Shown one piece after another: positions 1 to 8,297 of a stretch of 64,000 bases of DNA (the first letter of the stretch is position 1; the number at the start of each line of letters is the position of its first letter). Made by a program: the position numbers and the translations under genes. The stretch is from Streptomyces flaveus (GTDB lineage: Bacteria; Actinomycetota; Actinomycetes; Streptomycetales; Streptomycetaceae), in NCBI RefSeq assembly GCF_014647675.1, contig NZ_BMPQ01000015.1, positions 1-64,000 of the forward strand. The letters are read 5' to 3'. Under the pieces are notes generated by a model. That model was not told the DNA's origin, ran no database searches, and saw only the letters and a list, made by a program, of their open reading frames with translations.

Positions 1-806
1 GGCCAGGCGATGATCGAGCGCATCGCGATGAAGGACGGCTTGTCGGTGACGGCCTTGGCCTTCTCGATCGCCTCGTACAGCGCGGCCGGGTCGAGGTCGC
101 CGTTCTCCTTCGGCTGCACGCGCTGCACATGCCAGCCGTACGCCTCGTACCTCTTGGCGGTGTCCTCGGAGACGGCCGCCTCGGTGTCGCCCTCGATCGA
201 GATGTGGTTGTCGTCCCACAGCAGGACCAGGTTGCCCAGCTTCTGGTGGCCCGCCAGCGACGACGCCTCGGCGGAGATGCCCTCCTGGAGGCAGCCGTCA
301 CCGGCGATCGCGTAGATGTAGTGGTCGAAGGGGGAGGTGCCGGGAGCGGCCTCCGGGTCGAACAGACCGCGCTCGTAGCGGGCGGCCATCGCCATGCCCA
401 CCGCGTTGGCGACGCCCTGGCCGAGCGGGCCCGTCGTCGTCTCCACACCGGCCGTGTGCCCGTACTCGGGGTGGCCCGGGGTCTTCGACCCCCACGTCCT
501 GAACGCCTTCAGGTCGTCCAGCTCCAGGCCGAATCCGGCGAGGTACAGCTGGGTGTAGAGGGTCAGGGAGGAATGGCCGGCGGAGAGGACGAAACGGTCC
601 CGTCCCGTCCAGTCCGGGTCTGCCGGGTCATGCCGCATCACCTTCTGGAAGAGGGTGTACGCGGCAGGCGCCAGGCTCATCGCCGTACCCGGATGGCCGT
701 TGCCGACCTTCTGTACGGCATCGGCGGCCAGGATGCGGGCCGTGTCGACAGCTCGCTGGTCCAGTTCGGTCCACTCGAGGTCTGTGGTGGTCGGCTTGGT
801 GCTCAC
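1..806 (-). CDS. tkt: Transketolase, N-terminal part (runs off the window)
   Basis: Transketolase moves two-carbon ketol units between sugar phosphates in the cytoplasmic pentose phosphate pathway, using thiamine diphosphate. About 268 residues of the N-terminal cofactor-binding domain are present. They include a GHPG segment near residue 38, GHSS near 75, the GPLGQG segment after the HTAGVETT stretch, and the GDGCLQEG cofactor-binding motif. The start is a GTG at 804-806, giving a protein that begins VSTKPTTTDLEW. The rest lies beyond base 1. It is transcribed away from ctaB. The identity is clear; only the far end is unseen. Confidence 0.96.
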   Translation of the reverse strand, partial: MSTKPTTTDLEWTELDQRAVDTARILAADAVQKVGNGHPGTAMSLAPAAYTLFQKVMRHDPADPDWTGRDRFVLSAGHSSLTLYTQLYLAGFGLELDDLKAFRTWGSKTPGHPEYGHTAGVETTTGPLGQGVANAVGMAMAARYERGLFDPEAAPGTSPFDHYIYAIAGDGCLQEGISAEASSLAGHQKLGNLVLLWDDNHISIEGDTEAAVSEDTAKRYEAYGWHVQRVQPKENGDLDPAALYEAIEKAKAVTDKPSFIAMRSIIAW

Positions 807-1178
807 CCTGAGTCAGGGCTCCTCTCCACATGTTCCACATGTCGAATGCCGGTGCACACGCGCGCCCACCGGCCGTTGTCGAGCCTACCCCCGTAAGAAC
901 GCGTATTTTTTCGAGTCATTCCACAGCTCCGGGAGTGTCCCGTCACGTATCTCCCGACCGGCGCGTTCCGCATTCGGGCGGTGAATGAACGTGAATACGC
1001 AACCGGTGATCCGACTGCTCAATCGAGCGGTGCTGAGCCCCTCGCGGGGCCCTGTCCAACACGATCCGACCCCCGCGAAGAGCGGGGTCTGGGCAACGTC
1101 TACAGTGGCGTGGTACGCGCGAGCCTTTACCCGGAGTTCACACTCGGGGCTCGCTGGAATGTCTCTGTAGGGGTGTAC
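807..1178. other. Divergent intergenic region between tkt and ctaB
   Basis: This stretch separates the divergent starts of tkt and ctaB and should contain both promoters. A bulged hairpin lies at about 1068-1089 (arms GACCCCCGC and GCGGGGTC). A TACAGT hexamer at 1101-1106 could be the -10 element for ctaB, though I see no convincing -35 partner. An open frame continues upstream of ctaB from 981, but it lacks family similarity and looks like run-through. Confidence 0.5.
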
Positions 1179-2126
1179 GTGACGGCCGTTGAATCCCGTC
1201 CTGCGGGTGTGCTCGGGACGAGTCAGAGCACGAAACACCGGCCGTTCGGGGCCCGGGTCAAGGCGTTCATCGCTCTCACCAAGCCACGGATCATCGAGCT
1301 GCTGCTGATCACCACCGTGCCGGTGATGTTCCTCGCCGAGCAGGGCGTGCCCGACCTCGGGCTGGTCCTTCTCACCTGTGTCGGCGGCTACCTCTCCGCG
1401 GGCGGCGCCAACGCGCTGAACATGTACATCGACCGTGACATCGACGCGCTCATGGAACGCACCTCGCAGCGTCCACTGGTCACCGGCATGGTCAGCCCCC
1501 GCGAGTGCCTGGTCTTCGGCATCACGCTCGCCGTCGTCTCGACCCTGCTGTTCGGCCTGACCGTCAACTGGCTGTCCGCCTGGCTCTCGCTCGGAGCACT
1601 CCTCTTCTATGTCGTCGTCTACACGATGATCCTCAAGAGGCGTACGTCGCAGAACATCGTCTGGGGCGGCATCGCAGGCTGCCTGCCCGTTCTCATCGGC
1701 TGGTCCTCCGTCACCAACTCCATGTCCTGGGCCCCGGTCATCCTCTTCCTCGTCATGTTCTTCTGGACGCCGCCGCACTACTGGCCGCTGTCGATGAGGG
1801 TGCGCGACGACTACGCGCGCGTGGGCGTGCCGATGCTGCCGGTCATCGCCTCCAACAGGGTCGTCGCACGGCAGATCGTCCTCTACAGCTGGGCGATGGT
1901 CGCCGTCTCCCTGCTGCTGACGCCGCTCGGCTACACCGGCTGGTTCTACACGGCCGTCGCCCTGGTGACCGGCGGCTTCTGGCTCTGGGAGGCGCACGGG
2001 CTGCAGGCCCGCGCCAAGGACGGGGCCGTGGGCGCGAAGCTCAAGGAGATGCGCCTCTTCCACTGGTCGATCACATACGTCTCGCTGCTGTTCGTGGCGG
2101 TGGCTGTGGATCCCTTCCTGCGGTAG
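1179..2126 (+). CDS. ctaB: Protohaem IX farnesyltransferase (haem O synthase)
   Basis: CtaB attaches a farnesyl group to protohaem to make haem O, the precursor of haem A in the aa3 cytochrome oxidase. The 315-residue protein is a polytopic UbiA-type prenyltransferase. The first Asp-rich motif is visible as N81-x3-D85-x3-D89, followed by the TSQRPL segment. About eight or nine hydrophobic helices follow. I chose the GTG at 1179 (MTAVESRPAG) because family similarity begins there, although the frame stays open back to 981. It pairs functionally with ctaA at 4625-5635. A strong hairpin follows the stop. Confidence 0.95.
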   Translation: MTAVESRPAGVLGTSQSTKHRPFGARVKAFIALTKPRIIELLLITTVPVMFLAEQGVPDLGLVLLTCVGGYLSAGGANALNMYIDRDIDALMERTSQRPLVTGMVSPRECLVFGITLAVVSTLLFGLTVNWLSAWLSLGALLFYVVVYTMILKRRTSQNIVWGGIAGCLPVLIGWSSVTNSMSWAPVILFLVMFFWTPPHYWPLSMRVRDDYARVGVPMLPVIASNRVVARQIVLYSWAMVAVSLLLTPLGYTGWFYTAVALVTGGFWLWEAHGLQARAKDGAVGAKLKEMRLFHWSITYVSLLFVAVAVDPFLR

Positions 2127-2147
2127 GCGGTAGCCGCTTTCGTCCGT

Positions 2148-2191
2148 CGACGGGCGGGGGGCGTGGTCAAGGCCACGCACCCCGCCCGTCG
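2148..2191 (+). terminator. Probable terminator after ctaB
   Basis: A long stem-loop starts 22 bases after the ctaB stop. The outer arms are CGACGGGCGGGG and CCCCGCCCGTCG, and the inner arms GCGTGG and CCACGC, with one mismatch and a 6-base loop. There is no U-tract, which is normal for Streptomyces terminators. Confidence 0.75.
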
Positions 2192-2224
2192 CCGTTTGGT
2201 CTACCCGTCGGTAGCATCCTGGCC

Positions 2225-2596
2225 ATGGCAGACACCGCAGACACCCAGCAGGTCGACGAGGCCGAGGCCGCGGACCGCAAGCAGGCCGCCAGGGCGGAGC
2301 GTCGTGTGGCGCGCCTCGCCAAGCAGATCGCCTCCTTCGCCAAGGCGCACGACGGCGCCGAGGGCCAGATCGCGTACCTGGGGCAGCGCGGCGCCCGCAT
2401 CGTCCTCGTCGGCGAGGACGGCGAATGGGGCGACCTCGTGGCCCCGAGCCACGCGATGGCCGAGCAGGCGGTCCAGAAATCAGGCATCACCGTCCACGAG
2501 TCCTTCGACGGCGACTTCGCGGCGAAGGTGAAGACGGGCCCGTACGAGTGGACGCGGATGGCGGGGATCCAGCTGGGCGGCCCCAGTAACGCCTGA
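2225..2596 (+). CDS. Small conserved hypothetical protein
   Basis: This encodes 123 residues of unknown function. The first 45 residues are Ala/Glu/Arg-rich, probably helical and charged (MADTADTQQVDEAEAADRKQ onward). The remainder looks like a small folded domain with the segments YLGQRGARIVLVGEDGEWGDLV and YEWTRMAGIQLGG. There is no signal peptide or membrane segment. The ATG at 2225 lies just behind the ctaB terminator hairpin. It has normal Streptomyces codon usage, so I consider it a real gene, probably cytoplasmic, with no assignable role. Confidence 0.8.
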   Translation: MADTADTQQVDEAEAADRKQAARAERRVARLAKQIASFAKAHDGAEGQIAYLGQRGARIVLVGEDGEWGDLVAPSHAMAEQAVQKSGITVHESFDGDFAAKVKTGPYEWTRMAGIQLGGPSNA

Positions 2597-2705
2597 CGGC
2601 GACCAACCGGCAGTTTTCGTACTTCCTGCGGCCTTAACCAGCACCCGACACCCGGCTCCTCCGTTAGGACCTGTAAAGGCAGGGCCCACTGGCTGGGGAG
2701 TCCGG

Positions 2706-3812
2706 ATGATCGAAACGCTGTCGCTGGTGGACCAGTACTGCCATGGCGTGCTGCGGACAGAGCTGGGCCTGGGCACCTTCGAGGCGCACCTCGCCCGGGG
2801 TGAGGGCCAGCCGGCTGCGGGCACGACCTTCTTCGACACCCAGACCGGTTTCGCCGTACGCCGCTGGTGCCCGCCCCTCCTCGGTCTGGAACCGCACTGT
2901 CCGCCCGCCCGCTATCTCGCGCGACGCCGTGAGCTGGGCGTACTGGAGTCGGGGCGCAGGCTGCTGCGGGGCAGCGGGATCACGACCTATCTGGTCGACA
3001 CCGGACTGCCCGGCGACCTGACCGGACCTGGCGAGATGGCCTCGGCCGGTGGCGCCGACGCCCACGAGATCGTCCGCCTGGAATTGCTCGCCGAGCAGGT
3101 CGCCGACACCTCCGGAACCGTCGAGTCGTTCCTCGCCAACCTCGCCGAGTCGGTGCACGCGGCGGCAGCGAACGCCGTGGCGTTCACGTCGGTGGCGGGC
3201 GCACGGCACGGTCTGGCGCTCGCGCCCGAACCGCCGGGCCCGGGCGAGGTCCGGGGCGCGGCGGGCCGCTGGCTCACCGGACGCCGCGTCGGCGGCACCC
3301 TGTCCGACCCGGTACTGCTACGGCACCTCCTGTGGATCGCCGTCGCCTCGGGCCGCCCGCTCCAACTGCACGCGGGACTCGGCGAAGGGGGCCTGCGCAT
3401 CGACCGCACCGACCCCGCCCTGCTCACCGACTTCGCCCGCGCCACGGCCGGCCTCGGCACCGACCTGGTCCTGCTGCACGGCTACCCGTACCACCGGCAC
3501 GCGGCGCATCTGACCGGGGCCTTCCCGCATGTGTACGCCGACCTGGGCACCGCCCTCGTCCGTACGGGCGCCCGCGCCTCCGCCGTGCTCTCCGAGATCC
3601 TCGAACTCGCCCCCTTCGGCAAGCTCCTCTTCTCCTCCGGCGCCCACGGCCTGCCCGAACTCCATGTGGTCGGGGCCCGCCTCTTCCGCGAGTCGCTGGC
3701 CCGGGTGCTCGGCACATGGGTCGCCGAAGACGCCTGGTCGTTGGCCGACGCGCAGCGGGTGGCGGGGCTCATCGCGGCGGGGAACGCGCGGCGGGTGTAC
3801 GGACTGGAGTGA
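2706..3812 (+). CDS. Amidohydrolase-family protein
   Basis: This 368-residue cytoplasmic protein resembles amidohydrolase-2 family TIM-barrel enzymes, which hydrolyse or decarboxylate small carboxylates using a metal. Segments that fit are DQYCHGVL near the N-terminus, PLQLHAGLGEGGL near residue 225, LLHGYPYHRHAAHL near 265, and LLFSSGAHGLPELHVVGARL near 310. The first metal-binding motif is DQYCHG rather than the usual DxHxH, so the metal site, or activity, may differ. It precedes the nucleotidyltransferase gene by 29 bases on the same strand and may be co-transcribed with it. No substrate can be inferred. Confidence 0.75.
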   Translation: MIETLSLVDQYCHGVLRTELGLGTFEAHLARGEGQPAAGTTFFDTQTGFAVRRWCPPLLGLEPHCPPARYLARRRELGVLESGRRLLRGSGITTYLVDTGLPGDLTGPGEMASAGGADAHEIVRLELLAEQVADTSGTVESFLANLAESVHAAAANAVAFTSVAGARHGLALAPEPPGPGEVRGAAGRWLTGRRVGGTLSDPVLLRHLLWIAVASGRPLQLHAGLGEGGLRIDRTDPALLTDFARATAGLGTDLVLLHGYPYHRHAAHLTGAFPHVYADLGTALVRTGARASAVLSEILELAPFGKLLFSSGAHGLPELHVVGARLFRESLARVLGTWVAEDAWSLADAQRVAGLIAAGNARRVYGLE

Positions 3813-3841
3813 GCCATCCACAACGTGCGCAGACTGTGGGC

Positions 3842-4594
3842 ATGACACGCAGCGACGCGACCGACCGGCTCCTCGACCGCTTCCTCACCGAACTGCGCGG
3901 CCTGGCCCCCGTCGCCGTATGGGCACACGGCTCACTCGGCGGCGGCGACTACCAGGAGGGCCGCAGCGACCTGGACCTGATCGCGGTCCTGGACGACCCG
4001 ATCACAGCGAGAACGGTATGGCAGGTGGCGCGGCTGCACGCCCGCCTGCGCAACGAGGCGCTCGTGGACAAGTTGCACTGCGCCTACCTGACGCCCGGCA
4101 CCGCGGCAGGCGCGGAGCGACGGCACCTCATCTGGCGACACGAGCACCTGGGCAAGTTCCCCGTCACGCCGGTGACACGGCGCGAACTGCACACCTTCGG
4201 ACTGGTCCTGCACGGCGAGCCGCCCACGGGCCTGCTGCCGCCCGTGCCGGACCATGAGCTCGCCGAGTTCGTCGTGCGCGACCAGCGGGACTTCTTGCGG
4301 CGGGAGGTCGACCGGGCGAGCAACTGGACGCAGGACATCTGGGTGGACTACGGGCTCGTCACGCACGCCCGCGCCGCAGTCACGCTGAAGGACGGGCGGC
4401 TGATCACCAAGCGGGAGGCGCTGGAGCTCCTGCCCGAACTTGGCGCACCCGTCGAGGTGGTCGAGGACGTCAGACGGCGGCGGTACGAGGACGATGGCGC
4501 GGCGCCGAGTGAGGAGTGGATCGCGCGCCGGGCCGAGCTGACTCGGGCCTATCTAGGGCCGGCGATCGACAGCCTCGTACGGGCCTACGCGTGA
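3842..4594 (+). CDS. Nucleotidyltransferase-domain protein
   Basis: This 250-residue protein carries the pol-beta-type nucleotidyltransferase signature near residues 27-46: GSLGGGDYQEGRSDLDL, with the two catalytic aspartates in SDLDL. The layout recalls aminoglycoside adenylyltransferases and related proteins, which transfer AMP to small molecules or proteins. The C-terminal half is helical, with the segment NWTQDIWVDYGLVTHARA. The ATG at 3842 is preceded by the stop of the amidohydrolase. The end converges with ctaA, leaving only 30 bases, which contain a small GCACG-TTTT-CGTGC hairpin at 4611-4624. Resistance activity is possible but not shown. Confidence 0.75.
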   Translation: MTRSDATDRLLDRFLTELRGLAPVAVWAHGSLGGGDYQEGRSDLDLIAVLDDPITARTVWQVARLHARLRNEALVDKLHCAYLTPGTAAGAERRHLIWRHEHLGKFPVTPVTRRELHTFGLVLHGEPPTGLLPPVPDHELAEFVVRDQRDFLRREVDRASNWTQDIWVDYGLVTHARAAVTLKDGRLITKREALELLPELGAPVEVVEDVRRRRYEDDGAAPSEEWIARRAELTRAYLGPAIDSLVRAYA

Positions 4595-4624
4595 CGCACG
4601 CACGCGTGGAGCACGTTTTCGTGC

Positions 4625-5635
4625 CTACGCGCGCGTGGCGACCCGCTGCGTCGACTGCCCCGGACCCGGGACCTCCACGGCCTCGTGCCGCTCCCGCAGC
4701 GACAGCAGCACCCTCAGCGTCGCGATCCACACCAGGCAGGAGCCGAGCATGTGGAGGCCGACCAGAACCTCCGGAAGGTCGGTGAAGTACTGGACGTACC
4801 CGATGGCACCCTGGCCGAGGAGCACCAGGAAGAGGTCACGGGTGCGGTGGAGGGGTCCCTTGGGGGCGTCGACGGCTCGCAGGACGAACCACAGGGCGAA
4901 AGCCAGTGTCACCACGATCCAGGCCAGGACGGCATGCAGCCTGGTGATGTTCTCCCAGTCCAGCGGGATGCGCTCGACCTCGCTCGAGTCGCCGGCGTGC
5001 GGGCCCGCACCGGTGACCACCGTGCCCACCGCGATGAGCAGGGCGGTGACGGCGACCAGGGCCCATACGAGTTGCTGCACCGACTTGCCGACCAGCGGAC
5101 GCGGCTCGGAGTCGCCCTCTCGGGTGCGCTGCCACATGACGGTGGCGACGGCGATCAGTGCGGTGGACAGCAGGAAGTGGGCGGCGACCGTGTACGGGTT
5201 GAGGCCCACCAGGACGACGATGCCGCCGAGCACCGCGTTGCCCATGACGACCCAGAACTGAGCCCAGCCGAGCCGCGTGAGGCTGTGCCGCCGCGGCTTC
5301 TGCGAGCGTGCGGCGATGATCGCCCATCCGACCGCCGCGCTCAGGACGTACGTCAGCATCCGGTTGCCGAACTCGATGACGCCGTGGATGCCCATCTCGC
5401 TCGTGTTCGTGATCGAGTCGTCGGTGCACTTGGGCCAGGTCGGGCAGCCGAGCCCCGAGCCGGTCAGCCGTACGGCACCGCCGGTGACCACGATGACCAC
5501 CGCCATGACGAGCGCGGCGAGGGCCGCTCGCTGGACCGTCCGGGGCTTCGGGGTCCAGCGTTCGGCGATGAAGGCGAGCGGGTTGCGCACGGCCTCGACG
5601 GCGTCGGCGCGGGTCAGATTCGGCACGCGCACCAT
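4625..5635 (-). CDS. ctaA: Haem A synthase (CtaA/Cox15 family)
   Basis: CtaA oxidises the haem O methyl group to a formyl group, giving haem A for cytochrome aa3 oxidase, and acts in the membrane. The 336-residue protein has eight predicted transmembrane helices. It shows the paired-cysteine extracellular loop (LTGSGLGCPTWPKC) after the first helix, and conserved haem-ligand histidine regions HGVIEFGNR, AAHFLLSTA, TRLHAVLAW and GLHMLGSC. The start is the ATG at 5633-5635 (MVRVPNLTRA). It lies downstream of the ABC exporter in the same orientation and within 4 kb of ctaB, a typical actinobacterial haem A cluster. Confidence 0.94.
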   Translation of the reverse strand: MVRVPNLTRADAVEAVRNPLAFIAERWTPKPRTVQRAALAALVMAVVIVVTGGAVRLTGSGLGCPTWPKCTDDSITNTSEMGIHGVIEFGNRMLTYVLSAAVGWAIIAARSQKPRRHSLTRLGWAQFWVVMGNAVLGGIVVLVGLNPYTVAAHFLLSTALIAVATVMWQRTREGDSEPRPLVGKSVQQLVWALVAVTALLIAVGTVVTGAGPHAGDSSEVERIPLDWENITRLHAVLAWIVVTLAFALWFVLRAVDAPKGPLHRTRDLFLVLLGQGAIGYVQYFTDLPEVLVGLHMLGSCLVWIATLRVLLSLRERHEAVEVPGPGQSTQRVATRA

Positions 5636-5688
5636 GGTAGGCGGCCGCTTGTGCACGCCTTCACGAGGGGGGAGGCGTGCACTCCGTC

Positions 5689-6459
5689 CTACTCCCAGCG
5701 GAAGAAACGGGCGGCGGCCGTGAGGCCGACGACCCCCCAGGCGGCCAGGATTCCGAGGTCCCCCCACGGCATCCCGGCGCCGTGCTGGAGCACGTCCCTC
5801 AGCCCGTCCGAGAGGGCCGAGATCGGCAGCAGGCCGAGCAGGGACTGGGCCGTGTCCGGGAACTTGTCGAGCGGGACGACGACCCCGCCGCCCACGAGCA
5901 GCAGCAGGAAGACCAGGTTCGCGGCGGCCAGCGTCGCCTCCGCCTTCAGCGTGCCCGCCATCAGCAGGCCGAGGCCCGAGAAGGCGGCCGTGCCGAGGAC
6001 GAGCAGGAGCAGGACGGCGAGAGGGTTGCCGTGCGGCGACCAGCCGAGGGCGAAGGCGATCACCGTCACCAGGAGCACCTGAAGGATCTCCGTGACCAGC
6101 ACGGAGAGCGTCTTCGCCGCCATCAGCCCCCAACGGGGGAGCGGTGAGGTGGCGAGCCGCTTCAGTACGCCGTACCGCCGCTCGAAGCCCGTCGCGATGG
6201 CCTGCCCCGTGAACGCCGTCGACATCACCGCGAGCGCGAGGATGCCGGGGGCCAGGAAGTCGACCGCCTCGCCCTCGCCCGTGTCGACGACGTCGACCGA
6301 GCTGAACAGCACGAGCAGCAGCGTCGGGATGACGACCGTCAGCAGCAACTGCTCACCGTTGCGCAGCAGCATCTTCGTCTCGAGCACAGCCTGCGCCGCG
6401 ATCATGCGGGACAGCGGGGCCGCCCCCGGCTTCGGGGCGTACGTACCGGCGGTGGTCAC
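5689..6459 (-). CDS. ABC-2 type transporter permease
   Basis: This 256-residue membrane protein is the permease half of a two-gene ABC exporter. Six hydrophobic stretches are visible, including LLLTVVIPTLLLVLF near residue 40, FLAPGILALAVMSTAFTGQA near 70, and a C-terminal GDLGILAAWGVVGLTAAARFF. The segment GFERRYGVLKRLATSPLPR after the second helix is the hallmark cytoplasmic loop of ABC-2 drug and lipid exporters. The GTG at 6457-6459 overlaps the stop of the ATPase gene by four bases, so the two are translationally coupled. The exported substrate is unknown. Confidence 0.88.
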   Translation of the reverse strand: MTTAGTYAPKPGAAPLSRMIAAQAVLETKMLLRNGEQLLLTVVIPTLLLVLFSSVDVVDTGEGEAVDFLAPGILALAVMSTAFTGQAIATGFERRYGVLKRLATSPLPRWGLMAAKTLSVLVTEILQVLLVTVIAFALGWSPHGNPLAVLLLLVLGTAAFSGLGLLMAGTLKAEATLAAANLVFLLLLVGGGVVVPLDKFPDTAQSLLGLLPISALSDGLRDVLQHGAGMPWGDLGILAAWGVVGLTAAARFFRWE

Positions 6460-7379
6460 GAACGCAGCTCCTTGCCGGTCATTTCCAAAAACACGTCCTC
6501 CAAGGTGTGCCGCTCCACCGAGATCTTCTCCGGCATCACCCCGTGCTGGGCGCACCAGGATGTGACGGTCGCGAGCAGTTGCGGGTCGATCTTGCCACCC
6601 ACCCGGTACGCGCCCGGCGTCAGCTCGGCGGCCGTGCAGTCCGCCGGAAGGGCCTTGAGCAGGGAACCTATGTCGAGGCCGGGACGCCCGCTGAAGCGCA
6701 GCGTGTTCTCGGCGCCGCCGCGGCACAACTCCTCGGGGGAGCCCTGGGCGATGACCCGGCCCGCGTCGATGATCGCCACGTCGTCGGCGAGCTGCTCGGC
6801 CTCGTCCATGTAGTGCGTGGTCAGGATCACCGAGACGCCGTCCGTACGGAGATCGCGTACGAGATCCCAGGTGGCCCGGCGCGCCTGCGGATCGAGGCCG
6901 GCGGTCGGCTCGTCAAGGAAGACCAGTTCGGGCCGGCCGACGACGGCCAGCGCGAGCGCGAGCCGCTGCTGCTGGCCGCCGGACAGCCGCCGGTAGGTCG
7001 TACGGCCGCAACTGCCCAGGCCCAGGCGCTCGATGAGCGCGTCCACGTCCAGCGGGTGCGCGTGCAGCTTGGCCATGTGGTGGAGCATCTCGTCGGCTCG
7101 GGCGCCGGAGTAGACGCCGCCGGACTGGAGCATCACGCCTATCCGGGGACGCAGGGCCGCGGCCTCGCGCACCGGGTCGAGTCCCAGTACGCGTACCGTC
7201 CCCGAGTCCGGCTTCCGGTACCCCTCGCAGGTCTCGACCGTGGTCGTCTTGCCCGCCCCGTTGGGACCGAGTACGGCGGTGATCCCCGCCCCGGCCACCA
7301 GGTCGAGGCCGTCCACCGCGGTCTTGGCGCGGTACCGCTTCACCAGGGCCTGGACCTGGACGACGGGGTCGCTTCGCAT
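6456..7379 (-). CDS. ABC transporter ATP-binding protein
   Basis: This is the 307-residue ATPase partner of the permease that follows. It has Walker A GPNGAGKTTT near residue 38, a Q-loop in GVMLQSGGVYSG, the signature LSGGQQQR, Walker B LVFLDEPTAGLDPQ, and the switch histidine in ILTTHYMDEAEQ. The C-terminal 80 residues (RFSGRPGLDI to DVFLEMTGKELRS) are the DrrA-type extension found in antibiotic and lipid exporters. It is the first gene of a leftward unit (ATPase, permease, possibly ctaA). The promoter must lie between 7380 and 7560, near an iron-box-like palindrome. Confidence 0.9.
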   Translation of the reverse strand: MRSDPVVQVQALVKRYRAKTAVDGLDLVAGAGITAVLGPNGAGKTTTVETCEGYRKPDSGTVRVLGLDPVREAAALRPRIGVMLQSGGVYSGARADEMLHHMAKLHAHPLDVDALIERLGLGSCGRTTYRRLSGGQQQRLALALAVVGRPELVFLDEPTAGLDPQARRATWDLVRDLRTDGVSVILTTHYMDEAEQLADDVAIIDAGRVIAQGSPEELCRGGAENTLRFSGRPGLDIGSLLKALPADCTAAELTPGAYRVGGKIDPQLLATVTSWCAQHGVMPEKISVERHTLEDVFLEMTGKELRS

Positions 7380-7472
7380 GGCTCCAGAGTCTAGGGACGG
7401 CGGGGCGGGCTCCGGAGGGCGGGGCAGCCGGGCTGCTCCGGCAACCGATCGATCAAAGATCGTTCCCGCAGG

Positions 7473-7491
7473 TCAGCTTAGGTTTACCTAA
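7473..7491. promoter_or_regulatory. Probable DmdR/IdeR-type iron box
   Basis: Read on the plus strand, the 19 bases match the DtxR/IdeR/DmdR1 iron-box consensus (TTAGGTTAGG-CTAACCTAA) at 15 of 19 positions. The right half is TTTACCTAA and the left half TCAGCTTAG. The core CTTAGGT-TT-ACCTAAG is also a near-perfect palindrome at 7477-7492. It lies 72 bases upstream of the sufR start and 94 bases upstream of the divergent ABC gene, so either could be its target. A separate short palindrome, CGATC-AAA-GATCG, is at 7450-7462. Confidence 0.55.
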
Positions 7492-7526
7492 GTGATGCAC
7501 GGCACCGTCCATCGCTCGGACGCGGC

Positions 7527-7563
7527 TTGTCAGTCTCTGAGGAATTACGCAACAATGGTGTTG
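7527..7563 (+). promoter_or_regulatory. sufR promoter with SufR operator CAAC-N6-GTTG
   Basis: A perfect CAAC-AATGGT-GTTG sequence occupies 7550-7563. This is the CAAC-N6-GTTG motif known for SufR repressors. It ends on the first base of the sufR GTG. A TTGTCA at 7527-7532 and AACAAT at 7551-7556 are spaced by 18 bases and could be the -35 and -10 elements, placing the transcript start at or next to the GTG. No Shine-Dalgarno is visible, so the message is probably leaderless and the operator overlaps the -10 element. Confidence 0.7.
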
Positions 7564-8297
7564 TGAAAAACGTAGGCCAGGTCCCGCAGGAGGAACTCGC
7601 GACCGGGGAGCGCTCCACGCGCAACCGGGTCGTGCGCTCCATCCTGGACCACGGCCCGTCGACCGTGGCCGACCTGGCCGGCCGTCTCGGCCTCACCCAG
7701 GCGGCCGTACGCCGGCACCTGGACGCCCTGGTCGCCGACGACGTCGTGGAGGCGCGCGAGAAGCGGGTCTACGGCGCTCGTACACGCGGGCGGCCCGCCA
7801 AGGTGTTCGCGCTGACGGACTGCGGCCGGGACGCCTTCGACCAGTCCTACGACAAGCTCGCCGCCGACGCCCTGCGCTGGATCGCGGAGCGCGAGGGCGG
7901 AGCCGAGGCGGTCGTCGCCTTCGCCCGCGCCCGTATGGCCGCCCAGGCCGAGGTGTACCGCAAAGCCGTCGAGGCCGTCGCCCCCGACAAGCGCACCGAA
8001 GCCCTGGCCAAGGCCCTGAGTGCGGACGGGTACGCTGCTACGGCGCGCAGCGCTCCCCTTCCGCAGAAGGGCGAGCAGCTCTGCCAGCACCACTGCCCGG
8101 TCGCCCATGTCGCCGGGCAGTTCCCCCAGCTGTGCGAGGCGGAGACCGAGATCTTTTCCCAGCTGCTCGGGACGCATGTCCAGCGGCTGGCCACCATCGC
8201 CCACGGCGACGGCGTCTGCACGACGTTCATCCCCAAGGCGACACACCAGACCACCGATAACGCATCTGTACGCACGGCCGGGAGGAACCCCGCATGA
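7563..8297 (+). CDS. sufR: SufR, Fe-S cluster-sensing repressor of the suf operon
   Basis: SufR is a DNA-binding repressor that carries an Fe-S cluster and controls its own operon. The 244-residue protein has an N-terminal winged helix-turn-helix (residues 20-85: TVADLAGRLGLTQAAVRRHL, then a wing with TRGRPAKVF). The C-terminal cluster region shows CQHHC followed by a third cysteine in FPQLCEAE, the usual three-cysteine pattern. I chose the GTG at 7563 because the operator and promoter sit right against it; an earlier in-frame start at 7527 would lie inside the promoter. Its TGA overlaps the sufB ATG by four bases. Confidence 0.92.
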   Translation: MKNVGQVPQEELATGERSTRNRVVRSILDHGPSTVADLAGRLGLTQAAVRRHLDALVADDVVEAREKRVYGARTRGRPAKVFALTDCGRDAFDQSYDKLAADALRWIAEREGGAEAVVAFARARMAAQAEVYRKAVEAVAPDKRTEALAKALSADGYAATARSAPLPQKGEQLCQHHCPVAHVAGQFPQLCEAETEIFSQLLGTHVQRLATIAHGDGVCTTFIPKATHQTTDNASVRTAGRNPA

